A program made the translations under genes and the position numbers. The notes beneath the pieces are model-generated. The model was not told the origin of the DNA, searched no databases, and was given only the letters and a program-made list of their open reading frames with translations. From the NCBI RefSeq assembly GCF_010731655.1, contig NZ_AP022619.1, positions 4,030,001 through 4,094,000 of the forward strand: a stretch of 64,000 nt of DNA, given 5' to 3'. Each line of letters starts with the position of its first letter. The stretch's first letter is position 1. Shown one piece after another: positions 16,996 to 25,725 of this stretch. Source of the DNA: Mycobacterium paraseoulense. GTDB taxonomy: Bacteria; Actinomycetota; Actinomycetes; Mycobacteriales; Mycobacteriaceae.

Positions 16996-18620
16996 GGCAC
17001 GGCGGGCTCGACCTCGGGGACCGCCGCGCGGCGCGCGCCGGGCGGTCGCAGCCGGTCCGGCAGCCACCCCCGCGGGGCGTCGGGGGCGCGGTCGAACGGG
17101 CCGCCCGACGGGTCGTCCACCCGGCCGCCCCAGCGCACCAGATCCTCGTCGGGCCGGTAGATCTGGCGGACCACCAGCGCGCACAACGCGACGACGGCGA
17201 TGTCGCGCAGTAACACCGTCGTGGTGAAGAACTGCTCGGGCAACGAGCGGTTCGGGTTGCCATACAGGTAGTACATCCGCGGCACCCATACCACCGCGTC
17301 GATGGTCATCCAGGCCAGCAGGATCCGGCGATGCGGCAAGGCCAGCACCGCAAGCGGCACCAGCCACAACGAGAACTGCGGACTCCACACCTTGTTGGTC
17401 AACAGGAAGACGGCCACCACCAAGAACACCAGCTGCGCCAGCCGCGGCCGCTGGGGAGCGGTGAGCGCCACGTATACGATTGCCGCACAACCGATTACGA
17501 AAAGTACGGCGACCACCGCGTTCAGCACGGTGGGCGGCTCCCAGAACCCGAGCTTGGGATCGAAACCGCGCCAGCCCGTGAACGACTTCACCACGTTGTA
17601 CACCGAATCCATGTCGTCGCCACGCCGGGTGTTGAGCCGGAAGAACTCCGACCACCCACGCGGAAACAGCACCAGGACCGGCAGATTCACCAACAACCAG
17701 GTCACCGCGGCCGTCCCGGCCGTGCGGGCCGACGCGCGGAAGCGCCCCGTCCGGATCGCCAGGGCCACCATCGGACCGAGGAACAACAGCGGATACAGCT
17801 TGGCGGCGGCGCCCAATCCGATCAGCACACCGGCGAGCACCGGTCTGCGCCGCGCCCACGCCAGCAGCCCGGCCATCGCGAATGCCGTTGCCAGCGCATC
17901 GAAGTTGGTGAAGATCTGGAAGATCACCAGCGGCGACGCGGCCACCAGGGCCGCATCCCAGACCCGCCGCCCCGCCAGACCGGCGGTCGCCCAGACCGTG
18001 GCCAGCCACGCCAGCGCAAGGCCGAATGCCGCGACGTCGAAGAACATCACCACCTCGGCGACCACCGGCAACGGGGCCAGCTTGCTCAGCGCGGTGTAGG
18101 TCTTCGCCAGCGCCATGGAGACGTACTGATACATCCCGGTCAGCACCGGATACTCCATGTAGCGCACCGCGGGCCGGCCGTCGTAGCGGGTCTGCGGGGT
18201 GCCGCTGCCGTCGGTCTCGACCCAGCTGGACTTGTACGGAAACTTACCCTGGCTCAACAACTCCGCGCCGTAAAGCGGAACCGTGTCTGAGTAACACAAC
18301 TCGTAGTAGGCGCGCTGGTTCTCCCAGTTGGCCACCCGCTGATCGGCGGTTCCGGTGCCGGTGCTCTGCAGGCAGGCCGCCTTCGTCGACCAGCCAAGCG
18401 CCAGGAACACCAGGCCGATCATGAACATCACCCGCAGCGGGGTCAGCACCCGGGTACGGCCGATCAGGGCGTGCCGGCCTACCGGCCCCCCGGCGACGTC
18501 CGCCAGCGCGGCGCCCAACGGGTCGGTGCGACTCGGGCAATCGCGATTGCCGACGCTACGCAGATCGGCGGCCAGCGGCACTGGGGAAATGGTGGCGGTC
18601 TGCCGCTGAGCCTCGGTCAC
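16992..18620 (-). CDS. GT87-type polyprenyl-phosphate mannosyltransferase-like membrane protein
   Basis: Integral membrane glycosyltransferase (542 aa) of the GT-C superfamily, DUF2029/GT87. About ten transmembrane helices begin near residue 60 (VMFMIGLVFLALGWSTKAACL). The first extracytoplasmic loop holds acidic residues and YMEYPVLTGMYQYVS, followed by IFTNFDALATAFAMAGLLAWARRR and LIGLGAAAKLYPLLFLGP, both typical of GT87. It should transfer a sugar from a polyprenyl-phosphate donor to an envelope glycolipid on the outer face. Its GTG start overlaps the ponA1 stop (GTGA), linking it to peptidoglycan synthesis. The polar C-terminal tail is cytoplasmic. Confidence 0.87.
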   Translation of the reverse strand: MTEAQRQTATISPVPLAADLRSVGNRDCPSRTDPLGAALADVAGGPVGRHALIGRTRVLTPLRVMFMIGLVFLALGWSTKAACLQSTGTGTADQRVANWENQRAYYELCYSDTVPLYGAELLSQGKFPYKSSWVETDGSGTPQTRYDGRPAVRYMEYPVLTGMYQYVSMALAKTYTALSKLAPLPVVAEVVMFFDVAAFGLALAWLATVWATAGLAGRRVWDAALVAASPLVIFQIFTNFDALATAFAMAGLLAWARRRPVLAGVLIGLGAAAKLYPLLFLGPMVALAIRTGRFRASARTAGTAAVTWLLVNLPVLVLFPRGWSEFFRLNTRRGDDMDSVYNVVKSFTGWRGFDPKLGFWEPPTVLNAVVAVLFVIGCAAIVYVALTAPQRPRLAQLVFLVVAVFLLTNKVWSPQFSLWLVPLAVLALPHRRILLAWMTIDAVVWVPRMYYLYGNPNRSLPEQFFTTTVLLRDIAVVALCALVVRQIYRPDEDLVRWGGRVDDPSGGPFDRAPDAPRGWLPDRLRPPGARRAAVPEVEPAVP

Positions 18621-21172
18621 GGTGGCGGTTGGCCAGGCGGCGGGGCTTGGGGACCACCCGGCGGGACACCGGGCTCGGGACCGCCGCCGGGCGGCGCCGG
18701 CCCGACCGTGACCGTCGTGGGCGGGCCGACCGGGATGGTGATGCCGGGCGCCACTTCGACGGTCGGCTGAATGACGGTCACCGACGGCTGCGGCGGCGGG
18801 GGCGGCGGCGCCGGGACACCCGCGTAGCCGCCGATCTCGGTTGGCTTGGGGAAGGATTCGTTGGGCGTGCCCTTCAGGGCGCCGTCCATGGTGGACTTCC
18901 AGATGTCCGACGGCAGCCCCGAGCCGTAAACCGGTGCGCCCGAAGCGGTTACCAGCGGCACGTCGCCTTTCGCGGTGCCCACCCACACGGCCGTCGCCAA
19001 CGACGGCGTGTATCCGACCATCCACGCGTCCTTGTCGGCGTTGGTGTCGCCGAGCTGCGTGGTGCCCGTCTTGGCCGCCGACGGCCTGCCGCCCGACAGG
19101 GCGTGGCCGCGCGAGTAGCTGGCGATCGGCTCCATGGCCGCGGTGACGTTGTCGGCCACGGCCTTCGGGATGCGCTGTTCGCCGTTGTTGTCGGACTTGC
19201 TCGCGTCGAAGAGCACCTGCCCGTCGGAGTTGACGACCTTCTGCACAAAGTGCGGCCGGTGGTAGACACCGGACGCGGCCAGGGTGGCGTACGCCGAGGC
19301 CATGTCGATGACCCGGGTCTGGTACTGCCCCAACACAACCCCGTTGTTGGGCGGCCCACCCTTGCCGTCTTCGGACAACGTGTGGTCCACGCCGGGGAAG
19401 CTGGTCGCGACTCCGGCCTGGTGCGCGGCGTCCGCGACGGCCTGGGGTCCGCCCTTGAGCTTGAGCATCAACCGGTAATAGGAGGTGTTCAGCGATTGCT
19501 TGAGCGCCTGGGCGATGTTGCACGTCCCGCAGCCCTCGCCGTCCACGTTCGTGATCTTGATGCCGTCGACCGTCAGCGGTGAACTGTCGACCTGGTAACC
19601 CAGTCCGATCCCCTGCTCGAGCGCGGCGACCAAGGCGAACACCTTGAACGACGAACCGGTTTGCAGCCCGGCCTGCGCGAAGTCGAAGCCGTTGGCGTCC
19701 GTGCCCCCGTAATAGGCGCGGATCGCCCCGTCGTGCGGGTCGATCGACACCACGGCCGACCGCATGTCGGGGTCTTGCCCGTCAAGGTATTTCGAAACCG
19801 CCTTCTCGGCGGCCTGCTGGGCCTTCGGGTCGATGGTGGTGGTGACCTGCAAGCCCTGCGTGTTCAGGGTCCGCTCGTCGATGTTGAACAACTCCATCAA
19901 CTCTTTGGTCACCTGGCGCTCGATGAGCCCGTTGGGCCCCGTCGTCTGGTTCTCCGCGCGCGCCTGATCGGGCGGAACGGTCTGTGGAAACTCCTGCGCG
20001 GCACGGTCGCTGGGTGAGAGCGCCTTGGTCTCCACCATGCCGTCGAGCACCCAGTTCCAGCGGGCCCGGGCGCCCTGCGGATCGATGGCCGGGTCCAGCG
20101 CGGACGGCCGCCGAATCAGGGCCGCCAGCAAGGCACCCTCGGAGACCGTGAGCTGCTCGACGGGTTTGTTGAAATAAGCCTTGGCGGCGGCCGAGATCCC
20201 GTAGGCACCGCGGCCGAAGTAGATGATGTTCAGGTAGGCCTGCAGCACATCGTCTTTCGACCACTCCCCCGACATCTTGGTGGCGATGACGAGTTCCTTG
20301 GCCTTGCGCATCAGACCGCTGAGGCCGTGCTGGGCCGACCCCACCAGCGCGTTCTTCACGTATTGCTGGGTGATCGTCGACCCGCCCTGCAGGTCGCCGT
20401 TGCCGAAGAGGTTGTTGTCCACCGCCCGCGCGAAGCCGCTGAAGTCGAACCCGGGGTTCGAATAGAAGTTACGATCCTCGGCGGCGATCACCGCCTGGCG
20501 CACGTGCACCGGCACCTGGTTGATGTTGACGTCGACCCGATTACCCTCGGGCGGAATGATTTTGGCGATTTCAGACCCGTCGCTGGCCAGAATGGTGGAG
20601 ACCTGGTTGGTGCGCAGGTCACCCGGCTTGGGGATGTCGACGATGAAGTAGGCCATGGCGAACGTGACGATCGGCAGGAGCACCAGCACCGCCGCCGACA
20701 GGTAGGCCGCTCGCCGCACCCACACCCAGTTGATCTGTTGGGTCCAGTGAACGCCACCCCGCGGTCGGGGCCCGAAGCCGTCGGGCCCGCCGGGCCGTCC
20801 GCGCGGCCCCGCCGGCGGCGGTGGGCCTTCCGGCGGGCGGCCTCCCCCGCCCGGCCGGTCGCGGCGCGCCGACGTCCGGCTGTCCAGCGCGGCCTTGACC
20901 TCTTCGAGCGCGTCCCGTTGCAGGGGCGTCGACGGGGGGGCGTCCATCGCGGCTTTGACTTCGTCGACGCTGGGGTCGGGCCGGCGGGGTGACCGGTCGT
21001 CGACAACCGGCGGCAGGATCGTGGTCAGCCTGTCATCGGGTGGGACGCCCCGGCGGTGGCCGGGCGATGGCGCGTCGCGCGGACGATCGCCGATTCCATG
21101 TCTGCCCACACGCTCAGTCGCCGGCCCGTCCGCGTCGCCCGGCGGCTGGTTGTGGGGTCCGTCGTTATTCAA
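18617..21172 (-). CDS. ponA1: Bifunctional class A penicillin-binding protein PonA1
   Basis: Peptidoglycan glycosyltransferase and DD-transpeptidase (851 aa). A proline- and charge-rich cytoplasmic tail of about 150 residues precedes one transmembrane helix (155-178). The GT51 domain follows, with catalytic Glu in VIAAEDRNFYSNPGFD (about 232) and GGSTITQQYVKNAL. The transpeptidase domain has SSFK (catalytic Ser about 507), SLN (about 560) and KTGTT (about 701). The C-terminus is a Pro/Gly-rich tail. The frame supports a TTG start at 21172 overlapping the DUF5318 stop; a later internal start near the membrane helix would give a shorter protein lacking the tail. The tail in M. tuberculosis is phosphorylated by PknB. 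Confidence 0.95.
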   Translation of the reverse strand: MNNDGPHNQPPGDADGPATERVGRHGIGDRPRDAPSPGHRRGVPPDDRLTTILPPVVDDRSPRRPDPSVDEVKAAMDAPPSTPLQRDALEEVKAALDSRTSARRDRPGGGGRPPEGPPPPAGPRGRPGGPDGFGPRPRGGVHWTQQINWVWVRRAAYLSAAVLVLLPIVTFAMAYFIVDIPKPGDLRTNQVSTILASDGSEIAKIIPPEGNRVDVNINQVPVHVRQAVIAAEDRNFYSNPGFDFSGFARAVDNNLFGNGDLQGGSTITQQYVKNALVGSAQHGLSGLMRKAKELVIATKMSGEWSKDDVLQAYLNIIYFGRGAYGISAAAKAYFNKPVEQLTVSEGALLAALIRRPSALDPAIDPQGARARWNWVLDGMVETKALSPSDRAAQEFPQTVPPDQARAENQTTGPNGLIERQVTKELMELFNIDERTLNTQGLQVTTTIDPKAQQAAEKAVSKYLDGQDPDMRSAVVSIDPHDGAIRAYYGGTDANGFDFAQAGLQTGSSFKVFALVAALEQGIGLGYQVDSSPLTVDGIKITNVDGEGCGTCNIAQALKQSLNTSYYRLMLKLKGGPQAVADAAHQAGVATSFPGVDHTLSEDGKGGPPNNGVVLGQYQTRVIDMASAYATLAASGVYHRPHFVQKVVNSDGQVLFDASKSDNNGEQRIPKAVADNVTAAMEPIASYSRGHALSGGRPSAAKTGTTQLGDTNADKDAWMVGYTPSLATAVWVGTAKGDVPLVTASGAPVYGSGLPSDIWKSTMDGALKGTPNESFPKPTEIGGYAGVPAPPPPPPQPSVTVIQPTVEVAPGITIPVGPPTTVTVGPAPPGGGPEPGVPPGGPQAPPPGQPPP

Positions 21173-21620
21173 TGGCCGTTCGCGCGCCGTTGCGCGCCGT
21201 CCGCGTGGTCCGGGTGCCCCTGGGCGGAGGTGCGGTGCGCGCCGCGCCGAGCACGTACGACTTGACCAGATGGTTCCACTCGCAGGTTCGACATACCTCC
21301 ACCACGTGGACGGCGAACTCCTCGAAGCGACTTGCCAGCAGGACCAACTCTTCGGCCGTGCGCGCCGAGCCCGACACCGGACCCAGGTGCTCACCGAATA
21401 CCCACGACACCAGCGTCAGCTGCTCCTTGCGGCAGATCGGGCACATGACCTGGCTCGGTTTCCCGTGAAACTTGGCGGCGCGCAGCAGATAAGGGTTCGC
21501 GTCACACACCTCGGACACACCCGTGCGGCCCGAGTACACCTCGGCCAGCAGTGCTCGCCGCCGGAGCGCGTAGTCCACCACTTGTCGCTGCAGTCGCACG
21601 CCCCCAGAGTACGTCGCCAT
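21165..21620 (-). CDS. DUF5318 protein with two CxxC pairs
   Basis: 151-aa actinobacterial protein of unknown function found beside ponA1. Two cysteine pairs, CPIC (about 60-63) and CRTC (about 110-113), probably bind one zinc ion. MATYSGGVRLQRQVVDYALRRRALLAEVYSGRTGVSEVCDANPYLLRAAKFHG is the conserved start and RTCEWNHLVKSYVLG the end. ATG 21620 is preferred to an upstream start at 21644. Its last codons (ATT GAA TAA) overlap the TTG proposed as ponA1 start, so it likely heads the ponA1-GT87-DJ-1 unit. The C-terminal tail is rich in R and T. Confidence 0.85.
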   Translation of the reverse strand: MATYSGGVRLQRQVVDYALRRRALLAEVYSGRTGVSEVCDANPYLLRAAKFHGKPSQVMCPICRKEQLTLVSWVFGEHLGPVSGSARTAEELVLLASRFEEFAVHVVEVCRTCEWNHLVKSYVLGAARTAPPPRGTRTTRTARNGARTAIE

Positions 21621-21708
21621 CGGCGAGCGCCGATACGCAACCAAAACCGTGGCGTCCCGCGGCGGGTGGTCGGCCGCTGCTTTCCGCCCCGGACCGGGGG
21701 CCGGACTC

Positions 21709-21721
21709 TACGATCATCCCC
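21709..21721 (+). promoter_or_regulatory. -10 box for leaderless DUF1707 gene
   Basis: TACGAT (21709-21714) ends seven bases before the GTG start at 21722. No ribosome binding site is present, so the mRNA probably begins at the start codon. The -35 region is not recognisable. Confidence 0.45.
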
Positions 21722-22603
21722 GTGGCGAAATGGCTCGGGACGTCGCTCGCTGGGCGGCCGGCGGCGAACACCCGCGCGACGGACACCAACCGGCAAGACG
21801 CCTGCAAGATCCTCGACGACGCGTTGAACGACGGCCAGCTCTCCATGGAGGAACACCGGGAACGTGTCAGCGCGGCCACCAATGCGGTCACCCTCGGCGA
21901 CCTCCAGGCCCTGGTGACCGACCTGCAGACCGACAGCTCCGCGCTGCCGACGCCGGCGGTCAAGGGCCCGCGGTTGCCGCCGAAGCTCGGCGGCTGGGGC
22001 TCGCTCGCCGCCGCCTTCGCCGTGTCGGTGCTGCTCGGCATAGGCATCGGCTGGGGCCTGTACGGCAACACCAGCTCGCCCCTGGACTTCACCACCGATC
22101 CCGGAGCCAGGCCGGACGGAGTCGGCCCCGTGGTGCTGACCCCGCCCACCCAACTGCATTCGGTCGGCGGGCTTACCGGGCTGCTCGAGCAAACGCGCAA
22201 ACGGTTCGGCGACGCCGTCGGGTACCGGCTGGTGATCTACCCGACGTACGCGGTGTTCGACCGCCCGGATCCCTCCGACGACCGCAGGGTGCTGACCTAC
22301 ACCTACCGCGGCGGATGGTCAGACCCCTCCAGTTCTGCCAGGAGCTCTGCCGACGGTCCCGTCGCCGTCGACCTGAGCAAGTTCGACGTCACGGCGACGG
22401 TGGGCATCATGCGCGGCGCCCCGCAGACGCTTCGCATGAAGCCGTCGGACGTCAAAACCCAGTACCTGATCATCGAACCGGCGAGCGACCCGACCACCCC
22501 CGGCGCGCTGTCGCTATCGCTGTATGTCTCCAGCGACTACGGTAGTGGCTACATCGTCTTCGCAGGTGACGGAACCGTCAAGCAGCTGAACTTGCCGTCC
22601 TGA
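21722..22603 (+). CDS. DUF1707 domain membrane protein
   Basis: 293-aa membrane protein. The N-terminal DUF1707 domain (about 18-72: TNRQDACKILDDALNDGQLSMEEHRERVSAATNAVTLGDLQALVTDLQ) is followed by one transmembrane helix near 95-115 (LAAAFAVSVLLGIGIGWGLYG) and a large extracytoplasmic domain of about 170 residues ending in SLYVSSDYGSGYIVFAGDGTVKQLNLPS. It matches the protein found next to the PadR-ino1 pair in M. tuberculosis by position and size. Function is unknown. Start GTG 21722 is supported by the adjacent -10 box and the family length. Confidence 0.85.
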   Translation: MAKWLGTSLAGRPAANTRATDTNRQDACKILDDALNDGQLSMEEHRERVSAATNAVTLGDLQALVTDLQTDSSALPTPAVKGPRLPPKLGGWGSLAAAFAVSVLLGIGIGWGLYGNTSSPLDFTTDPGARPDGVGPVVLTPPTQLHSVGGLTGLLEQTRKRFGDAVGYRLVIYPTYAVFDRPDPSDDRRVLTYTYRGGWSDPSSSARSSADGPVAVDLSKFDVTATVGIMRGAPQTLRMKPSDVKTQYLIIEPASDPTTPGALSLSLYVSSDYGSGYIVFAGDGTVKQLNLPS

Positions 22604-22694
22604 CCGCCATGTGAGCGGGCCGGCACCCGCCGCAATTCGATTTCGCGCACCCCGACTAACAGCCGACGAACATCCGGTGGTGTTGTGGCGAATA

Positions 22695-22724
22695 TATCGA
22701 GGCGATACGATGACGCGAGGCGTC
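22695..22724 (+). promoter_or_regulatory. Two adjacent palindromes upstream of the PadR gene
   Basis: TATCG-AGG-CGATA (22695-22707) and GACGC-GAG-GCGTC (22712-22724) are perfect 5-bp-arm inverted repeats, each with a three-base centre, 17 bases apart. They lie 40-70 bases before the PadR start, the expected place for an autorepressor site that could also govern ino1 downstream. Confidence 0.5.
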
Positions 22725-22761
22725 GAACCGTCGTAACCAATCGTGCAAAGGGGGTGATTCG

Positions 22762-23304
22762 ATGCTCGAGCTCGCCATCCTGGGCCTTCTGATCGAATCG
22801 CCGATGCATGGTTACGAGTTGCGCAAACGACTGACCGGACTCCTCGGTGCGTTCCGTGCATTCTCGTACGGTTCGCTGTACCCGGCCCTCCGGCGGATGC
22901 AGGCCGAAGGGTTGATTGCCGAGGATGCCGCCCCGGCCGGGACCCCGGTTCGGCGCGCCCGGCGCGTCTACCAGCTAACCGACGAGGGCCGTCGGCGCTT
23001 CGGTGAGCTGGTGGCCGACACCGGTCCGCACAACTACACCGACGACGGCTTCGGGGTGCACCTGGCCTTCTTCAACCGGACTCCGGCGGAAGCACGCATG
23101 CGCATCCTGGAGGGCCGCCGCCGTCAGGTCGAAGAGCGGCGGGAGGGCTTGCGCGAAGCCGTGGCGCGGGCCAGTAACTCGTTCGACCGTTACACCCGCC
23201 AACTTCACCAACTCGGGCTCGAGTCCAGCGAGCGCGAAGTGAAGTGGCTCAACGAGCTCATCGCCGCGGAGCGGGCGATGCCCGGCCTCTCCGAGCAGAC
23301 GTAA
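22762..23304 (+). CDS. PadR-family transcriptional regulator
   Basis: PadR-type regulator (180 aa). The winged helix is at the extreme N-terminus ([51 protein letters not shown], about 2-53), with the characteristic HGYEL and GSLYPAL words. A C-terminal helical dimerisation domain follows (about 95-175). ATG 22762 follows AAAGGGGGTG, a strong ribosome binding site. It is 59 bases upstream of ino1 on the same strand and likely co-transcribed with it, so inositol synthesis may fall under its control. Confidence 0.92.
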   Translation: MLELAILGLLIESPMHGYELRKRLTGLLGAFRAFSYGSLYPALRRMQAEGLIAEDAAPAGTPVRRARRVYQLTDEGRRRFGELVADTGPHNYTDDGFGVHLAFFNRTPAEARMRILEGRRRQVEERREGLREAVARASNSFDRYTRQLHQLGLESSEREVKWLNELIAAERAMPGLSEQT

Positions 23305-23363
23305 ACCCCTGCACGAATCCCATCAGCTGCGAAACAAGGTTATTGGAGTTAGGAGAACGCCCC

Positions 23364-24470
23364 ATGAGTGACCACCTGCCGCCGAAGGCGGAAGAGGCGC
23401 ACACCGAGGTACGAGTCGCCATTGTCGGCGTCGGTAATTGCGCGTCTTCGCTGGTACAGGGCGTCGAGTACTACCAGAACGCGGACGAGAACAGCACCGT
23501 CCCCGGTCTGATGCACGTGAAGTTCGGCCAGTACCACGTGCGCGACGTCAAGTTCGTTGCCGCCTTCGACGTGGACGCCAAGAAGGTCGGATTCGACCTG
23601 TCCGACGCGATCTTCGCCTCGGAGAACAACACGATCAAGATCGCCGACGTGCCGCCCACCAACGTGACAGTGCAGCGCGGCCCGACCCTGGACGGCATCG
23701 GCAAGTACTACGCCGACACCATCGAGCTTTCCGACGCCGAGCCGGTCGACGTGGTCAAGGTGCTCAAGGAGAACAACGTCGACGTGCTGGTCTCCTACCT
23801 GCCCGTGGGTTCGGAAGAGGCCGACAAGTTCTACGCCCAGTGCGCCATCGACGCAGGCGTGGCGTTCGTCAACGCGCTGCCGGTGTTCATCGCCTCGGAC
23901 CCGGTGTGGGCCAAGAAGTTCGCCGACGCGGGTGTGCCGATCGTCGGCGACGACATCAAGAGCCAGGTCGGCGCGACCATCACCCACCGCGTGATGGCCA
24001 AGCTGTTCGAGGACCGCGGTGTGCAGCTGGACCGCACCATGCAGCTCAACGTGGGCGGCAACATGGACTTCCTCAACATGCTCGAGCGCGAGCGGCTGGA
24101 GTCCAAGAAGATCTCCAAGACGCAGGCGGTCACCTCCAACCTGCAGCGGGAGTTCAAGACGAAGGACGTGCACATCGGGCCGTCGGACCACGTCGGCTGG
24201 CTCGACGACCGCAAGTGGGCCTACGTGCGGCTCGAGGGTCGGGCGTTCGGCGACGTGCCGCTGAACCTGGAGTACAAGCTCGAGGTGTGGGACTCGCCGA
24301 ACTCAGCGGGCGTCATCATCGACGCGGTGCGCGCGGCCAAGATCGCCAAGGACCGCGGCATCGGCGGCCCGGTGATCCCGGCGTCGGCCTACCTGATGAA
24401 GAGCCCGCCGCAGCAGCTGCCCGACGATGTCGCGCGCACCCAGCTCGAAGAGTTCATCAGCGAAGGCTGA
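23364..24470 (+). CDS. ino1: Inositol-1-phosphate synthase
   Basis: Myo-inositol-1-phosphate synthase (368 aa), converting glucose-6-phosphate to inositol-1-phosphate using NAD; the product feeds phosphatidylinositol, PIM, LAM and mycothiol synthesis. [18 protein letters not shown] (about 16-33) is the NAD-binding motif, and [21 protein letters not shown] plus [13 protein letters not shown] are conserved catalytic blocks with active-site lysine residues. AGGAGA eight bases before ATG 23364 fixes the start. Followed by a clear terminator. Length matches the short mycobacterial enzyme. Confidence 0.96.
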   Translation: MSDHLPPKAEEAHTEVRVAIVGVGNCASSLVQGVEYYQNADENSTVPGLMHVKFGQYHVRDVKFVAAFDVDAKKVGFDLSDAIFASENNTIKIADVPPTNVTVQRGPTLDGIGKYYADTIELSDAEPVDVVKVLKENNVDVLVSYLPVGSEEADKFYAQCAIDAGVAFVNALPVFIASDPVWAKKFADAGVPIVGDDIKSQVGATITHRVMAKLFEDRGVQLDRTMQLNVGGNMDFLNMLERERLESKKISKTQAVTSNLQREFKTKDVHIGPSDHVGWLDDRKWAYVRLEGRAFGDVPLNLEYKLEVWDSPNSAGVIIDAVRAAKIAKDRGIGGPVIPASAYLMKSPPQQLPDDVARTQLEEFISEG

Positions 24471-24479
24471 AGTCTCTAA

Positions 24480-24506
24480 CCGCGGGCGTAACGCCGCGGC
24501 GATTTT
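24480..24506 (+). terminator. Rho-independent terminator after ino1
   Basis: The inverted repeat CCGCGGGCGTAACGCCGCGG (24480-24499) starts nine bases after the ino1 stop and is followed by CGATTTT. It should end the padR-ino1 transcript. Confidence 0.7.
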
Positions 24507-24597
24507 CACCTCTGGAATTCGCCACAGCGTTACGCTCGCGGTCGCTGGAGCCGTTTCGGCCCCACCGCGCTGTGCGAGTGCTTAGCATCATCTCTCG

Positions 24598-25725
24598 ATG
24601 ACCGTTCAGCCCGCCGCGTTCCTGCGCACCACCCTCCCGCTGGACCTGTCCCGGCTCGCGGAGTTGGACAGCGGCCGATACCACTCGATCTGGCTGCCCG
24701 ACCACATGGTCAGCTTCTGGCCCGACTCCCTCTGGACCCCCGAGTTCACCGACCTGGCCACCGCATCCCCGTCGCCGCACCGCCACCTGGACGGGCTGGC
24801 GGTAGCCGCCGCGGCCGCCGTCCTGACCGAGAACGTGCCGCTCGTCAGCGCCGTCGTCGACACCGTGCGCCGCCACCCAGCCATGCTGGCCCAGACGGCG
24901 CTCACCATCGACCACCTGGCCAAGGGGCGCTTCATCCTGGGCCTGGGCAGCGGCGAGAGCGAGAACACCCTGCCCTACGGCTTCGACTTCTCCCGGCCGG
25001 TCAGCCGCTTCGAGGAGGCGCTGACGGTGATCCGGCTGCTCTGGGAGAGCGACGGCCCGGTCGATTTCGACGGGCAGTTCTACACGCTGCGCCATGCCCG
25101 GCTGGACACCGAACCCTACGCGGGCCGGCCGCCGCAAATCTGGATCGGTGCCAGTGGCCCCCGGATGCTGGACATCGCCGGCCGGCACGCCGACGGGTGG
25201 TGGCCCGCCGGCGCCTGGACACCGGAGCACTACGCCGAAATGCTCGCCGCGGTCAGGGAATCGGCCGAACGCGCCGGCCGCGATCCGCAGGCGATCACGC
25301 CGTGCTTCATCCAGGTGTGTCTGATCGGCGAGGACGAGGACGCCCTCGCCGAGATCCTCCAAGCGCCCCTGGTCAAGGCGTTCCTGCTGCAGGTATCCGC
25401 GGACACGTTGCGCGACTTCGGATTTGAGCACCCGATGGGCGACCGGTGGCGCGGATTCCACGACATCGACCCGGCGGTGCTCACCCGCGACCGGGTCCTG
25501 GAATTCCTCGACAAAGCGCGGCCCGAGATGGTGCTGGCCGCCGTACCGCACGGGACGCCGAAGCAGGTCGCCGAGATCGTCAAGACCTTTGTGGACGCGG
25601 GACTGCGCGTCCCCAAGATCCTGGATTATGGCGCGATGGCAGGCCTGAGATACGCCGAGGCTTCGACGGCCAACGTGCGCGCCGCCGAAGACGAACTGGT
25701 GCGGCTGTGCGGAGCGTCATCGTGA
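24598..25725 (+). CDS. LLM-class F420-dependent oxidoreductase (first gene of a four-gene cassette)
   Basis: 375-aa luciferase-like oxidoreductase. YHSIWLPDHMVSFWP (about 28-42), HLAKGRFILGLGSGESENTLPYGFDFSRPVSRFEEALTVIRLLWES (about 106-150) and PPQIWIGASGPRMLDIAGRHADGWWP (about 178-203) are close to F420-dependent phthiodiolone ketoreductase and glucose-6-phosphate dehydrogenase-like proteins. TAGCAT ten bases before the ATG may be the -10 box. Its stop overlaps the GTG of the sulfotransferase gene. The substrate is unknown, but the coupling suggests a dedicated pathway with the three following genes. Confidence 0.88.
   Translation: MTVQPAAFLRTTLPLDLSRLAELDSGRYHSIWLPDHMVSFWPDSLWTPEFTDLATASPSPHRHLDGLAVAAAAAVLTENVPLVSAVVDTVRRHPAMLAQTALTIDHLAKGRFILGLGSGESENTLPYGFDFSRPVSRFEEALTVIRLLWESDGPVDFDGQFYTLRHARLDTEPYAGRPPQIWIGASGPRMLDIAGRHADGWWPAGAWTPEHYAEMLAAVRESAERAGRDPQAITPCFIQVCLIGEDEDALAEILQAPLVKAFLLQVSADTLRDFGFEHPMGDRWRGFHDIDPAVLTRDRVLEFLDKARPEMVLAAVPHGTPKQVAEIVKTFVDAGLRVPKILDYGAMAGLRYAEASTANVRAAEDELVRLCGASS

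Noticed and set aside
18621..19523. Frame extension upstream of the GT87 gene
   Set aside because: The minus-strand frame is open far upstream, but it overlaps the PonA1 catalytic region in another frame and looks non-coding; the GT87 start is better placed at GTG 18620.
22615..22630. Hairpin GCGGG-N6-CCCGC after the DUF1707 gene as a terminator
   Set aside because: The stem has only five pairs and no T-run, too weak to list.
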